This document shows positions 7,413-16,730 of a stretch of 64,000 nt of DNA, one piece after another. The notes beneath the pieces were generated by a model, which saw only the letters and a list, made by a program, of their open reading frames with translations, did no database searches and was not told the DNA's origin. The position numbers and the translations under genes are program-made. Origin of the DNA: Prevotellaceae bacterium MN60 (lineage in GTDB: Bacteria > Bacteroidota > Bacteroidia > Bacteroidales > Bacteroidaceae); contig FZQZ01000010.1 of assembly GCA_900199555.1 (NCBI GenBank), positions 1-64,000 of the forward strand. Reading direction: 5' to 3'. Within the stretch, counting starts at the first letter, position 1. Every line of letters begins with the position of its first letter.

Positions 7413-8300
7413 ACCTTCGTAGGTGGTGTCGAGCACAACATCACCATCAAGGCGACGGGCAATGCTGCGAGCAACGGTAAGACCAACGCCACGACCATCA
7501 AAGAACTGGTTGAGCTTGACGTATGGCTCAAAGACATGCTCAGCCTCGCTAGCCTCAATGCCGCTACCTGTATCTTCTACGGTATAGATGGCTTGCATCT
7601 TATCCATATCAACAGCTACCTTCAGAGTGACAGTACCATCGGAAGTAAACTTCAAAGCATTGTCGAGCAGATGGGTCAACGCACGCACAGCCTTCACCAG
7701 ATTGGTAGAAAGCATGGTGGCTGCTGCATCGGGAGCAACCTGCTTGTCGAACTTCAGATAGCTAACCTTGTCAATGCCAGAAGCGGCAATAGCTTCGTCG
7801 GCAACCTGAGTAACCAAGATGTTATCCGTGCGATGAATGGGCTGCTGGCCATCAACATCATCCACATCGCTAATCTTACCAATCAGCGCTGTGAGCTTAT
7901 TGTCGCCAGTGGACTTAGCAATCTCACGCATATCGACAAGTGCCTGACCGATAACCTCGCGAGCCAACTTAGCAAAGGCTTCATAGCGGGTGCACTGTTC
8001 CTGCAGGGTAGCACAGCGACTCTCCAAAGCCTCGTTGGTTTGGCGAGCCTGCTGCTGTTCTTCTTCCATCTTATCGAAAGCCAGGAGTGCCTGCTCGTAG
8101 CCCTCGCCTACACTATCGAAATTCTTTTCCAGCGCACGGTAGTCGTCCAACAGCTTTTGCTGCTCGTCGACACGCTGCTGATAGTCGGACAGCAACTGCT
8201 GTTGCTCGTCAGACTGTCGGTGACTGGCTTTAACTTGGAAATATAGGGCTATAGCCAATCCTAAGGCCAAAGCCACCACAATGAATATAGCTATCCACAT
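7377..8300 (-). CDS. Membrane-anchored HATPase (histidine-kinase-like) protein
   Basis: This 307-aa protein has one N-terminal membrane helix (about 3-22), a long coiled coil (25-105) and a C-terminal GHKL ATPase domain (about 195-307). The N box is LLDNALKF (211-218), the G1 box EDTGSGI (242-248) and the G2 box GRGVGL (269-274). I see no HisKA phosphoacceptor (His-Glu-x-x-x-Pro), so it may not autophosphorylate in the usual way. It is the last gene of the partner-switching cluster, 6 nt after the STAS gene, and may act as a sensor or a second regulatory kinase. Its 3' end overlaps the recombinase 3' end by 36 bp, tail to tail. Confidence 0.75.
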   Translation of the reverse strand: MWIAIFIVVALALGLAIALYFQVKASHRQSDEQQQLLSDYQQRVDEQQKLLDDYRALEKNFDSVGEGYEQALLAFDKMEEEQQQARQTNEALESRCATLQEQCTRYEAFAKLAREVIGQALVDMREIAKSTGDNKLTALIGKISDVDDVDGQQPIHRTDNILVTQVADEAIAASGIDKVSYLKFDKQVAPDAAATMLSTNLVKAVRALTHLLDNALKFTSDGTVTLKVAVDMDKMQAIYTVEDTGSGIEASEAEHVFEPYVKLNQFFDGRGVGLTVARSIARRLDGDVVLDTTYEGSGCRFVLTLPI

Positions 8301-8306
8301 ATACGA

Positions 8307-8618
8307 TTACTCTGCTTTCTTTTCTACCTTCATAAACTTGGTGAAGCCTGTCATTGCCAACACCTTGTAAATCTCAGCATTCACATTGGTCATCTTAAAC
8401 TGGCCCTTCTGCTGCATCACTGTACGCATGGTCTTCTGAATGATACGGAGACCTGAAGATGCCATGTAGGTTAAATCAGAGCAGTCCATTTCAAGGTCTA
8501 CACCACCGTCAACGAGTGCGGGCTGGATGTCCTGTTCAAACTGAGGGGCATTCATTGTGTCGATACGCTCTCCGGTCTTAATGATGGTCTTACCACCTTC
8601 TTTGATAATCTGTGTCAT
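8307..8618 (-). CDS. STAS-domain anti-sigma factor antagonist
   Basis: At 103 aa it is a stand-alone STAS domain of the RsbV/SpoIIAA type. The segment DCSDLTYMASSGLRIIQ carries the Ser in SSGLR that RsbW-type kinases phosphorylate and SpoIIE-type phosphatases dephosphorylate. Genes for both enzymes lie directly upstream in the same operon, which supports the reading. The usual output, a SigB-like factor, is not encoded nearby, so its binding partner in this organism is unknown. Confidence 0.88.
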   Translation of the reverse strand: MTQIIKEGGKTIIKTGERIDTMNAPQFEQDIQPALVDGGVDLEMDCSDLTYMASSGLRIIQKTMRTVMQQKGQFKMTNVNAEIYKVLAMTGFTKFMKVEKKAE

Positions 8619-8645
8619 AGTTGTATAGATTTTATTTCTTGATTA

Positions 8646-9059
8646 TTAATTTTTTATTTCCTTTTTCATCGTCAGGAGGTTTTTACCTTCAAGACGCTGA
8701 TAGGTTACCTTGTTCATAATGTTCTTAACGATGTAGATGCCCATGCCTCCCAATTCGCGATCGATAGGATTGATGTTGGGGTCGGCATCCTCTTTTTGGG
8801 TAGGATCAAACTCCTTACCTTGATCACTGAGCACAAAAGTAAGCTCCTTCCCGTCGCTCTCGGCCACCAACTCTATCTCGGCGGTCTTGCCCTCGGGATA
8901 AGCATAGAAGATGACATTAGATACCATCTCCTCCATCACCAAGTTGAGGTTCATCTGGAGTTCCATGTCTAGTCCCAGTTCTTCGCCTATTTCTTCGACG
9001 AACTGGTTGACACGTTCCAGCTCTCCTACCTGATTTTTGAGTTTTATTTCTTTCCTCAT
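8646..9059 (-). CDS. RsbW-like serine kinase / anti-sigma regulatory factor
   Basis: This 137-aa GHKL domain has the N box EEMVSNVIFYAYP, a G1 box LSDQGKEFDP and a G2 box GGMGIYIVK, as in RsbW/SpoIIAB. In the known family it phosphorylates the STAS antagonist and sequesters a regulator. The STAS gene follows by 27 nt and the phosphatase gene precedes it by 42 nt. No sigma-binding target can be identified in the window. Confidence 0.88.
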   Translation of the reverse strand: MRKEIKLKNQVGELERVNQFVEEIGEELGLDMELQMNLNLVMEEMVSNVIFYAYPEGKTAEIELVAESDGKELTFVLSDQGKEFDPTQKEDADPNINPIDRELGGMGIYIVKNIMNKVTYQRLEGKNLLTMKKEIKN

Positions 9060-9101
9060 ATTTGTTATAGGTTTTTAAGTTTGATATTTGACTTTTGAAG
9101 T

Positions 9102-11177
9102 TTACTTCTTTACTTTTACGCACAACATAGTCAAGTCGTCGTTAGGCTCAGCACCATCGCGATGTGCCTCAACGGCCTCACGCAGCATTTCGATCATCTG
9201 ACTAGAACTCTCGAAAGGCGTAGTCTGCAGGATTTCAAGCAATCGCTCATCGGAGAACTGCTCCTGCTGACGATTCTCGGCTTCGTTGAGTCCATCAGTA
9301 TATACGAAGAACGGATGATTGGAGATATCTGCAATCTCCTCGCCCACATACTGCAGCTCTGGCCACAAGCCAATAGGAGCGTTAGGCTCAATCTCAATAA
9401 AGTCGGCAGTACCATCGCCAACTAATACAGGGGGATTGTGGCCTGCATTACAGAAGTGGAGATGTCCGGTCTGCAAATCCACCAAGCCTACAAACATGGT
9501 AACAAACATTCCCGTCTCGTTGTCCTCACCTGAGAGGGCATCGTTGAGATAGGTACAGATATCAGCAGGCATCAACTGCTGTTTGGCCAAGGTGAGGAAG
9601 AGTCGTGTGGCCTGTGCCATAAACAATGAAGCGGGCACACCCTTACCACTGACATCACCCAAAGCAAAATAGAGTTTATCGGACTGTCCCTCTTCTTTAG
9701 CAGGAACGAGCAGATAACCATAGAGGTCGCCACCCACTTCCTTGGCAGGAGTCATAGAAGCATAGAGATCTACATCATCGCGCTCGGGGAAAGTATGGGG
9801 TACCATGCCCATCTGAATATTTCGAGCAATACGCAGGTCGCTCTCGATACGCTCCTTAGCAGTAGTGGTCTCCTCCAACTGGTCGTAGGCTACCAACAGC
9901 TCGTCGTGGGCTTTCTTCAAACGGCGTGCTGCTATCATGCGGAAGATAAGGAAGATGACGAGCGCCACAATAATCAGACTAATAATAATCAGAGTATTGC
10001 GGAACTGTGCTCGCGCCTGTTCCATCTTAATCTCATCTACCTGGAACATGGTGTTCATTTCGTTCAGCTGGTTGCGCGTCTCCACACCACTGACGGAGTC
10101 TTTTACCTGTATAAGATGCTTGAAGACACCTACTGCGTCCTGATAGCGACCTAATCCCTCCAAAATCTCGCCACGCTGATTCAATACAGGCACGAGCATC
10201 GCCATATCGGTATTGTCGGTTAAGTCGTAACGACGATTGTTCAGCTCTAAGGCTGCCTGATACTCTTTACGCTGCAGATGGAGCTTGGCTTTATAATAGA
10301 GCCACGACTGACCTACATAATCTTCTTCGGAAGGAATACGGCGCTTGGCCTCGTTGAGCATACGCTCAGCCTTGTCGAGCTGATGTAATCCAAGGGCAGC
10401 CTGCGAACATGCAATATAATAATATGATTCCAGTACATTACGCGCATAGTCATTTACCTGCTTGCCACTCTTAAAATAGTTATCAAGGAATTCTCTCCAC
10501 TCGATGGTTAGCAGTGCCAGTTTCTGATACTGCTTCATCTCATCCAGTTCGTCACCATAATAAGAAAAGAGGTCGGCTAAAGTAGAAGGTACAGGATCCA
10601 TCTTTTTCAAGATGTCAATACCCTTACGATAGGATGCCAAGCTCTCCTCACGGTCGTGCATATTAGAATAAATATTACCCATCATAAAGTAGGCAATACC
10701 CATTCCATATTTATTATTGCGCGATTTGGCATCGTCGAACATGGTTTGCACTTCACGAAGTGCCATATTATACTTTCCACTGAACACATAAGTATTAGAA
10801 AGCACCATCCAAACCTCATAATACCTATTCCACAGTTTCATGCCTTTCAGAGTCTCTAAAGACGGACCAGAATAATGATAGACGGAATCCGTCATATCAT
10901 AATTATAAAAGAACATGATACGCTCCTGAAGAGCCAAGCCCAACTGCTTATTCTTATGTTGTTTTTCCAGTTCGGCAATAAAACTATTCAGGTAGTGTAA
11001 AGTTTGCTGTGGATCACCATCATTCTGACTGATATGATAGAGTTTTTCGAGAGCCTGTATGCGCGCTTCACCATGCAGCGAGGGAAGTCGCTGACGCAGT
11101 GAATCAGAAATGTTGGCATGAGCAACAGCCAAGAAGCACAACCAACTAAAAGCAATCAAAAAAACTCTTTTTATCAT
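9102..11177 (-). CDS. TPR sensor with SpoIIE/PP2C serine phosphatase domain
   Basis: The 691-aa protein has a signal peptide (1-21), helical TPR-like repeats (about 40-375) outside the membrane, one membrane helix (about 394-413), a coiled-coil linker and a PP2C/SpoIIE domain (about 455-689). Metal-binding positions are visible as VGGDLYG, GDVSGKG, YTDGLNE and PNDDLT. The expected role is to dephosphorylate the STAS protein when the periplasmic TPR part senses a signal. It starts 7 nt after dapA, so the whole regulatory cluster may be read from the dapA promoter. Confidence 0.88.
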   Translation of the reverse strand: MIKRVFLIAFSWLCFLAVAHANISDSLRQRLPSLHGEARIQALEKLYHISQNDGDPQQTLHYLNSFIAELEKQHKNKQLGLALQERIMFFYNYDMTDSVYHYSGPSLETLKGMKLWNRYYEVWMVLSNTYVFSGKYNMALREVQTMFDDAKSRNNKYGMGIAYFMMGNIYSNMHDREESLASYRKGIDILKKMDPVPSTLADLFSYYGDELDEMKQYQKLALLTIEWREFLDNYFKSGKQVNDYARNVLESYYYIACSQAALGLHQLDKAERMLNEAKRRIPSEEDYVGQSWLYYKAKLHLQRKEYQAALELNNRRYDLTDNTDMAMLVPVLNQRGEILEGLGRYQDAVGVFKHLIQVKDSVSGVETRNQLNEMNTMFQVDEIKMEQARAQFRNTLIIISLIIVALVIFLIFRMIAARRLKKAHDELLVAYDQLEETTTAKERIESDLRIARNIQMGMVPHTFPERDDVDLYASMTPAKEVGGDLYGYLLVPAKEEGQSDKLYFALGDVSGKGVPASLFMAQATRLFLTLAKQQLMPADICTYLNDALSGEDNETGMFVTMFVGLVDLQTGHLHFCNAGHNPPVLVGDGTADFIEIEPNAPIGLWPELQYVGEEIADISNHPFFVYTDGLNEAENRQQEQFSDERLLEILQTTPFESSSQMIEMLREAVEAHRDGAEPNDDLTMLCVKVKK

Positions 11178-11184
11178 TTACTGT

Positions 11185-12072
11185 TTAGATCTTCAATTCT
11201 TTCATAATCTCGGACATGCGCTGCAAGGTAGAGATGCGCGTAGGCACCAATGGCAATCGCAACACATTATCGATATATCCCATCTCGTGGAGCATCGCCT
11301 TGACACCTGCAGGATTGCCATCGACAAAGAGCAGGGCAAAGAGGTCGGTGAAACGATGGTGTATCTTGCGAGCACCATCATATTCGCCTTGCATCTGCAG
11401 ACGAATCATCTTGGAGAACTCACGAGGCAGAGCATTACCAATCACACTAATCACACCAACAGCACCACAGGAAATCATGGGGAAGGTGAGCGCATCGTCG
11501 CCAGAGATAACATCAAAGGAGCGTGGCTTGTTCTTGATAATCTCGTCAACCTGCTCCAGATTGCCTGATGCCTCCTTGATGGCTACGATGTTAGGACAGT
11601 CGTGCGCCAGGCGTACTGTGGTCTCTGCTTTCAGATTGACACCTGTACGTCCAGGCACATTATACAACACAACAGGCAACTTAGTTGCTGCTGCGATAGC
11701 CTTGAAATGCTGATAGAGTCCTTCCTGAGAGGGCTTGTTGTAGTAAGGGCAAACACTCAGCACGCCATCGATACCGCGGAAGTCGCCCGTCTGCAACTCC
11801 TCCACAACAGCAGCAGTATTATTGCCACCACATCCCATCAGGATAGGTACACGTCCACCCACTAAATCAACGATAAGATCCTTTATCTTCTGTTTCTCTT
11901 CAGCAGTCAACGTAGGTGTCTCACCTGTTGTTGCCAAGATACAGAAGAAATCGGCTCCATTATTCAACTGGTATTCTACCAGACGTATCAGCGACTTGTA
12001 GTCCACCGAGCCGTCTTCTTGGAAGGGTGTTATTAACGCAATGCCTAATCCCTTGAAGATATTATGTGCCAT
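11185..12072 (-). CDS. dapA: 4-hydroxy-tetrahydrodipicolinate synthase
   Basis: The 295-aa protein condenses pyruvate and aspartate semialdehyde in the lysine/diaminopimelate pathway. The start MAHNIFKGLGIALITPF at 12072 fits the family N-terminus; the frame runs 23 codons further upstream but through the promoter. Visible motifs are ATTGETPTL, YYNKPSQEGLYQHF, YNVPGRTG (Tyr) and AIKEASG with the Schiff-base Lys. It heads the leftward cluster and is followed after 7 nt by the SpoIIE-type phosphatase, an unusual companion. Confidence 0.95.
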   Translation of the reverse strand: MAHNIFKGLGIALITPFQEDGSVDYKSLIRLVEYQLNNGADFFCILATTGETPTLTAEEKQKIKDLIVDLVGGRVPILMGCGGNNTAAVVEELQTGDFRGIDGVLSVCPYYNKPSQEGLYQHFKAIAAATKLPVVLYNVPGRTGVNLKAETTVRLAHDCPNIVAIKEASGNLEQVDEIIKNKPRSFDVISGDDALTFPMISCGAVGVISVIGNALPREFSKMIRLQMQGEYDGARKIHHRFTDLFALLFVDGNPAGVKAMLHEMGYIDNVLRLPLVPTRISTLQRMSEIMKELKI

Positions 12073-12100
12073 AAATATGATAGTTCTTGTAATTGTGTGT

Positions 12101-12109
12101 GCAAATTTA
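12101..12109 (-). promoter_or_regulatory. Putative dapA promoter
   Basis: TAAATTTGC on the minus strand is a perfect -7 box, about 30 nt before the dapA ATG at 12072. It lies in the gap behind glgB and probably drives dapA and the partner-switching genes. Confidence 0.65.
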
Positions 12110-12154
12110 CAAATTTTTATTGTAATTTGCGACCTATTCACAAGAAATTTTATA

Positions 12155-14191
12155 TTAAACTTTTCTCAATACCACTGCCGAACGAGCGGGAATATAGAGT
12201 TTGAGCCACTCCTTATGATCTTCCACGTACGTAGGATCGTAATTGGTGAAGTGGGTTACACTATCGTCAGCAAGGCCATTTCCGCCAAATTCCTTAGCAT
12301 CGGTATTGAGTACTACCTCGTAGGTTCCTGTAGGTACGAGGAAGCCATAATCGGTGTAGGAACGTGTGGGCGAGAAGTTGAATACGAAGACGAGGTCGCC
12401 ACGCATATAGCACAGAACCTGATCGCCATCATTATGCCATATCTCGGTAACCGGCGTATTCTGGAAGTTCTTCTGACTCTTGATAACCTCCAACATCTTA
12501 CGATCGAAGTCGCCCAACCAGTGATAGCAGAGGTCTTGGTTATCTACGAGGTTCCACTGACGACGTGCATACTTATGTGACCAGCCATTACCCTCGCGAG
12601 GGAAGTCAATCCATTCTGGATGGCCAAACTCATTGCCCATAAAGTTGAGATAACCGCCATTGATAGCACCTATGGTAACCAAGCGAATCATCTTGTGCAG
12701 GGCGATACCACGCTGGGCTATATCATTAACATCTTTCTTAGCAAAATGCCAGTACATATCGGCATCTACCAAACGGAAGATGATGGTTTTGTCACCTACC
12801 AAAGCTTGGTCATGACTTTCGCAATAGGAGATGGTCTTCTCGTCAGGACGACGATTCTTCACTTCCCAGAAGATGCTGCAGACATTGATATCTTCATCAC
12901 GCACCTCCTTAATGGTCTTAATCCAGTAATCGGGAATATTCATCGCCATACGGTAGTCGAAGCCATAGCCACCATCCTCGAACTTTGCAGCAAGACCTGG
13001 CATACCCGATACCTCTTCGGCAATTGTAATGGCATTCTTGTTGACTTCATGAATCAAACAGTTGGCCAGCGTTAGATAGCAAATGGCATTGTCATCCTCA
13101 TGACCATTGAAGTAATCACCATAGCCACCAAAGGCTTCACCAAGACCATGACTATAATAGAGCATCGAAGTAACACCATCGAAGCGGAAGCCATCGAAGT
13201 GGTATTCTTCCAACCAGTATCTACAGTTAGACAGCAGGAAGTGGAGTACCTCATCCTTACCATAATCGAAGCACAACGAATCCCATGCGGGATGCTCGTG
13301 ACGATCGCCAGGATAGAAGAACTGGTTGGGGTCGCCTGCAAGATTGCCCAAGCCCTCTACTTCGTTCTTGACAGCATGAGAGTGGACGATATCCATGATA
13401 ACGGCAATACCCATCTTGTGGGCAGTATCAATCAACTCCTTCAAATCCTCCGGGGTACCGAAACGACTGCTAGGAGCAAAGAAACTGCTGACATGATAAC
13501 CAAAGCTACCATAGTAAGGATGCTCTTGAATGGCCATCACCTGAATGGCATTATAGCCATCTTTCTTGACACGTGGAAGCACATTCTCAGTAAACTCTTT
13601 ATAGGTGCCTACCTTCTCTGCATCTTGTCCCATACCCACATGACACTCGTAAATCAACAGAGGAGCCTTGTCAGGCTTGAAGGATTTCTTCTTAAAGACA
13701 TAAGGATGTTCGGGATTCCATACCTGTGCTGAGAATATCTTTGTCTGTTCATCTTGCACCACACGACGGCACCACGCAGGAATGCGCTCTCCTTCTCCCC
13801 CATTCCACTTTACCTTCATCTTGTAAAGATCACCGTGCTTCAGGGCTTTCTCTGAGAGTTTCAGTTCCCAATTACCTGTACCTTCTATGCGTTTGCACTT
13901 ATATTTCTCCGACTCCTGCCAATTGTTGAAGTCGCCAATCAGATATATCTCGGTAGCATTTGGAGCCCACTCGCGGAACACCCAACCTTTGGCCAGTTTA
14001 TGCAGACCAAAATAGAGATGACCACTAGCAAAATCACTCAGTGTCTTCTTTCCATTACGAGTGAGCTGGTTAATCTTCCATACAGCATGTTCATGGCGTC
14101 CACGGATAGCATCCTCAAAGGGTTCCAACCATGAGTCATTACATACCAAACCTATATGTTTAGGAGTTTCTACTTTCTTTGTCTTTGCCAT
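12155..14191 (-). CDS. glgB: 1,4-alpha-glucan branching enzyme
   Basis: This 678-aa GH13 enzyme makes alpha-1,6 branches in glycogen. An N-terminal CBM48-like domain (about 40-170) contains FREWAPNATEIYLIGDFNNW. The catalytic barrel shows DIVHSHAVKN, GFRFDGVTSM (nucleophile Asp), IAEEVSGMPG (acid/base Glu) and YCESHDQAL (stabilising Asp). Length and motifs fit the branching enzymes of Bacteroidetes, which resemble the eukaryotic type more than E. coli GlgB. It is 29 nt downstream of a YhcH-family gene. Confidence 0.95.
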   Translation of the reverse strand: MAKTKKVETPKHIGLVCNDSWLEPFEDAIRGRHEHAVWKINQLTRNGKKTLSDFASGHLYFGLHKLAKGWVFREWAPNATEIYLIGDFNNWQESEKYKCKRIEGTGNWELKLSEKALKHGDLYKMKVKWNGGEGERIPAWCRRVVQDEQTKIFSAQVWNPEHPYVFKKKSFKPDKAPLLIYECHVGMGQDAEKVGTYKEFTENVLPRVKKDGYNAIQVMAIQEHPYYGSFGYHVSSFFAPSSRFGTPEDLKELIDTAHKMGIAVIMDIVHSHAVKNEVEGLGNLAGDPNQFFYPGDRHEHPAWDSLCFDYGKDEVLHFLLSNCRYWLEEYHFDGFRFDGVTSMLYYSHGLGEAFGGYGDYFNGHEDDNAICYLTLANCLIHEVNKNAITIAEEVSGMPGLAAKFEDGGYGFDYRMAMNIPDYWIKTIKEVRDEDINVCSIFWEVKNRRPDEKTISYCESHDQALVGDKTIIFRLVDADMYWHFAKKDVNDIAQRGIALHKMIRLVTIGAINGGYLNFMGNEFGHPEWIDFPREGNGWSHKYARRQWNLVDNQDLCYHWLGDFDRKMLEVIKSQKNFQNTPVTEIWHNDGDQVLCYMRGDLVFVFNFSPTRSYTDYGFLVPTGTYEVVLNTDAKEFGGNGLADDSVTHFTNYDPTYVEDHKEWLKLYIPARSAVVLRKV

Positions 14192-14220
14192 AGTTCTTAT
14201 GTTTTTAGTCTTTACAGGTT

Positions 14221-14667
14221 TTATGCTCTTATTTTGAAGATTGCTTTTCTGAATTCAGGGCTGCCAGAGATGCAGGGAGCATGAGCATCCTGTGGGAAGA
14301 ATACAATAAACATGCCGGGCTGACAAGTAACATAACTGTCGGCCACCATATCTGGAGCAAACGAGATGTCTTTTTCTTCGTTGTAGTCAGTATCAGGTAA
14401 CAATGAACGATGAGTATAGCCATAGGTCTCTGCTGCAGTAAGCGGAAGCTGGATATCAATCATCTTGTTATGAGTTTCGAGGACAGCCTCATCTGGAGTC
14501 TTACCTTTAGTCGTGGTGATGGTAACAAAGAGGTCATTGCCTTGGATTTCATACTTACCATCAGCCATTGCATTCAGATTGTTAGACCTCAGGAATTCCA
14601 CCACTTTGGGGAATAGTGAATTCAGAGTTGCATACTTCTCTAAATTCTCGATAGTATCGATAATCAT
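14221..14667 (-). CDS. YhcH/YjgK/YiaL (EbgC-like) family protein
   Basis: The 148-aa protein is a cupin-fold member of the family sometimes annotated as beta-galactosidase subunit beta. Recognisable parts are VLETHNKMIDIQLPLTAAE and the metal-site-like FFPQDAHAPCI near the C-terminus. Relatives have been linked to sugar anomer or sialic-acid handling, but substrate cannot be told here. It lies just ahead of glgB, in the same direction. Confidence 0.85.
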   Translation of the reverse strand: MIIDTIENLEKYATLNSLFPKVVEFLRSNNLNAMADGKYEIQGNDLFVTITTTKGKTPDEAVLETHNKMIDIQLPLTAAETYGYTHRSLLPDTDYNEEKDISFAPDMVADSYVTCQPGMFIVFFPQDAHAPCISGSPEFRKAIFKIRA

Positions 14668-14733
14668 ATCGTTTTGATATTTGAAGTTAAGAAATTGTTA
14701 TTCGACGGAACGCCGAAACACAACATTTATATT

Positions 14734-15855
14734 TTATTTTCCATCTAATTGACGTTTGCCACGCACGTAAGAACCTTGGGCGGTGACATTGCCATTACGG
14801 TCTTTCTCAACAAAGCGGCCATCACGGCGATCATCGACATAAGAGCCCTCAAAACGCAAGCCTTCTTTATTCTCTTCGATGGCTGGTCCGTGACGCTTTC
14901 CTTCCTTGAAGTGCCCACGGAACTTAGAACCGTCGGCATAGCGGGCAATACCTTCGCCATGGATGGTGCCATTGTGGAACTGGCCTTCGAAATAGTCACC
15001 ATTCTTCATGGTCAACTTACCACGGCCATTGGGCTTATCATTTTTCCATTCGCCTTGATAGGTGTTGCCGTTTTTCCATACCAGCGTACCTATGCCATGC
15101 TTATCGCCCTTATTGAATTGTCCTGTATAGCGGTCACCGTTAGCATAGCGGAAGATACCTTGACCTGTGCGCTCGCCATTGACATAGTCGCCATCATAGA
15201 GGTCACCATTCTGAAACTTATAGATGCCCTTACCATTCTGCAAATCATTGGTAAACAAACCTATATAAGCATCACCATTGGCATAGCGGAAGGTTCCTCT
15301 ACCCTGTTGATGATTGTCTTTCCACATACCATCATACGAAGAGCCGTTGCCCCAGTTGAAGACGCCCTTTCCGTCTTTCTTGTCGTCAACCCACTCACCA
15401 TCGTAGTAAGCACCACTCTTATAGGTATAACGACCTTTTCCATGACGCATGCTCATCTTCCACATACCATCATAGACATCGCCATTATAGTAGTACATCA
15501 CGCCATGACCTTCTTGCTCATCGCGATACCACAAGCCAACGTATTTATTATTATTATTAAAATAGAAGGTACCTTTTCCGTGCTGGTGATCCTGCATCCA
15601 CTGGCCCTCATATTTCTCTCCATCATGAAAGGTATATACGCCGTATCCCTGACGTTTACCTTTTACATATTCTCCTTCAAAGCGGTCGCCATCTTTCCAA
15701 GTTGTAACACCTTTACCATGCGGTTTTCCCGCCATCATCTCGCCCTTATACTCTCCACCATCTTTCATCTTACAAGAGCCAAGGGTAATTTTTTGCGCCG
15801 ACATTGAGAGTGTCAGCATTGTACTTATTGTTAGGAATATATATCGAATGTTCAT
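14734..15855 (-). CDS. Secreted MORN-repeat protein
   Basis: A signal peptide (about 1-20, ending SMSA) is followed by roughly 13 MORN repeats of about 23 residues covering nearly all of the 373 aa, with the pattern Y.G.w..g..hGkG....G. Examples are GEYKGEMMAGKPHGKGVTTW and GDRYTGQFNKGDKHGIGTLV. The repeats predict an elongated beta-structure in the periplasm or at the surface. Substrate and partner are unknown. It is divergent from kdsB and shares an intergenic region holding 7-bp repeats. Confidence 0.85.
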   Translation of the reverse strand: MNIRYIFLTISTMLTLSMSAQKITLGSCKMKDGGEYKGEMMAGKPHGKGVTTWKDGDRFEGEYVKGKRQGYGVYTFHDGEKYEGQWMQDHQHGKGTFYFNNNNKYVGLWYRDEQEGHGVMYYYNGDVYDGMWKMSMRHGKGRYTYKSGAYYDGEWVDDKKDGKGVFNWGNGSSYDGMWKDNHQQGRGTFRYANGDAYIGLFTNDLQNGKGIYKFQNGDLYDGDYVNGERTGQGIFRYANGDRYTGQFNKGDKHGIGTLVWKNGNTYQGEWKNDKPNGRGKLTMKNGDYFEGQFHNGTIHGEGIARYADGSKFRGHFKEGKRHGPAIEENKEGLRFEGSYVDDRRDGRFVEKDRNGNVTAQGSYVRGKRQLDGK

Positions 15856-15878
15856 AGTAATCTTATATTATTATCTTA

Positions 15879-15886
15879 CAAAGGTA
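15879..15886 (-). promoter_or_regulatory. Putative promoter of the MORN gene
   Basis: TACCTTTG on the minus strand, 24 nt before the ATG at 15855. It faces away from the kdsB promoter, with the 7-bp repeat array between them. Confidence 0.6.
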
Positions 15887-15893
15887 TTAAATA

Positions 15894-15921
15894 ATTCCTA
15901 ATTCATAGTTCTTAATTCACA
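15894..15921. repeat. Heptamer array in the MORN/kdsB divergent promoter region
   Basis: Four in-phase 7-mers ATTCCTA, ATTCATA, GTTCTTA, ATTCACA occupy the space where the -33 region of the kdsB promoter should be. Confidence 0.6.
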
Positions 15922-15930
15922 AATATTTTA

Positions 15931-15939
15931 TACCTTTGC
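15931..15939 (+). promoter_or_regulatory. Putative kdsB promoter
   Basis: TACCTTTGC, a perfect -7 box 18 nt before the ATG at 15958, giving a very short leader. Confidence 0.7.
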
Positions 15940-15957
15940 AGTAAATTTACATTTATT

Positions 15958-16707
15958 ATGAAATTTATCGCTATCATACCTGCCCGATACGCTTCTACAC
16001 GCTTTCCGGGCAAACCACTAGCCATGTTAGGCGGCAAGCCAGTGATACAGCGTGTCTATGAACAAGCCACCGCTGTATTAGGCGAAGCTTATGTTGCCAC
16101 AGACGACGAGCGTATCTTCCAAGCAGTCGAAGCCTTTGGCGGTCGTGCCGTGATGACACGCAGTGACCACAGAAGTGGAACAGACCGTATTGAGGAAGCA
16201 GCAGAAAAGATACTGACTAATGCTGACGTGATTATCAATGTGCAGGGTGACGAACCATTTATCCAAGCCTCACAGATTAAAACACTGATGCACCTGTTTG
16301 ACGACCCTACCACACAAATAGGCACACTGGGCAAGCGCTTTGAAACAATGGAGGCTGCGAAGAATCCTAATTCGCCTAAGATTGTTTGCGATCGTCGTGG
16401 TTTTGCGCTCTATTTCAGCCGCTCGGTAATTCCCTTCGTACGTGGAAAGGAAGAATCCACATGGATGGAGCATTACCCATTCCTCAAGCACCTAGGCATT
16501 TATGCCTATCGCAGAAAGGCACTCCACGAGGTAACTCAATTAGCACAAACACCTCTAGAGATTGCTGAGAGCCTAGAGCAGTTGCGCTGGTTAGAGAATG
16601 GCTATCGCATTCGAGTAGGTATTACGGATGTAGAGACGGTAGGCATCGACACACCAGAGGATTTGCAACGAGCAGAAGAATTTCTAAAAACACAAATGCA
16701 GGGCTAA
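15958..16707 (+). CDS. kdsB: 3-deoxy-manno-octulosonate cytidylyltransferase
   Basis: The 249-aa enzyme activates KDO with CTP for lipopolysaccharide core synthesis. The N-terminal IPARYASTRFPGKPL is the nucleotide-binding signature, and NVQGDEPFI and YFSRSVIPFVR are family motifs. Length matches KdsB. It is a single gene between a divergent MORN gene and a convergent dnaJ-like gene. Confidence 0.95.
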   Translation: MKFIAIIPARYASTRFPGKPLAMLGGKPVIQRVYEQATAVLGEAYVATDDERIFQAVEAFGGRAVMTRSDHRSGTDRIEEAAEKILTNADVIINVQGDEPFIQASQIKTLMHLFDDPTTQIGTLGKRFETMEAAKNPNSPKIVCDRRGFALYFSRSVIPFVRGKEESTWMEHYPFLKHLGIYAYRRKALHEVTQLAQTPLEIAESLEQLRWLENGYRIRVGITDVETVGIDTPEDLQRAEEFLKTQMQG

Positions 16708-16730
16708 TTACCCTGCATTTTGCTTTTCTA

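Noticed and set aside
14749..15807. Plus-strand frame of 352 codons opposite the MORN gene
   Set aside because: The minus-strand frame has a signal peptide and about 13 regular MORN repeats; the long antisense frame is a by-product of the repeated codons.
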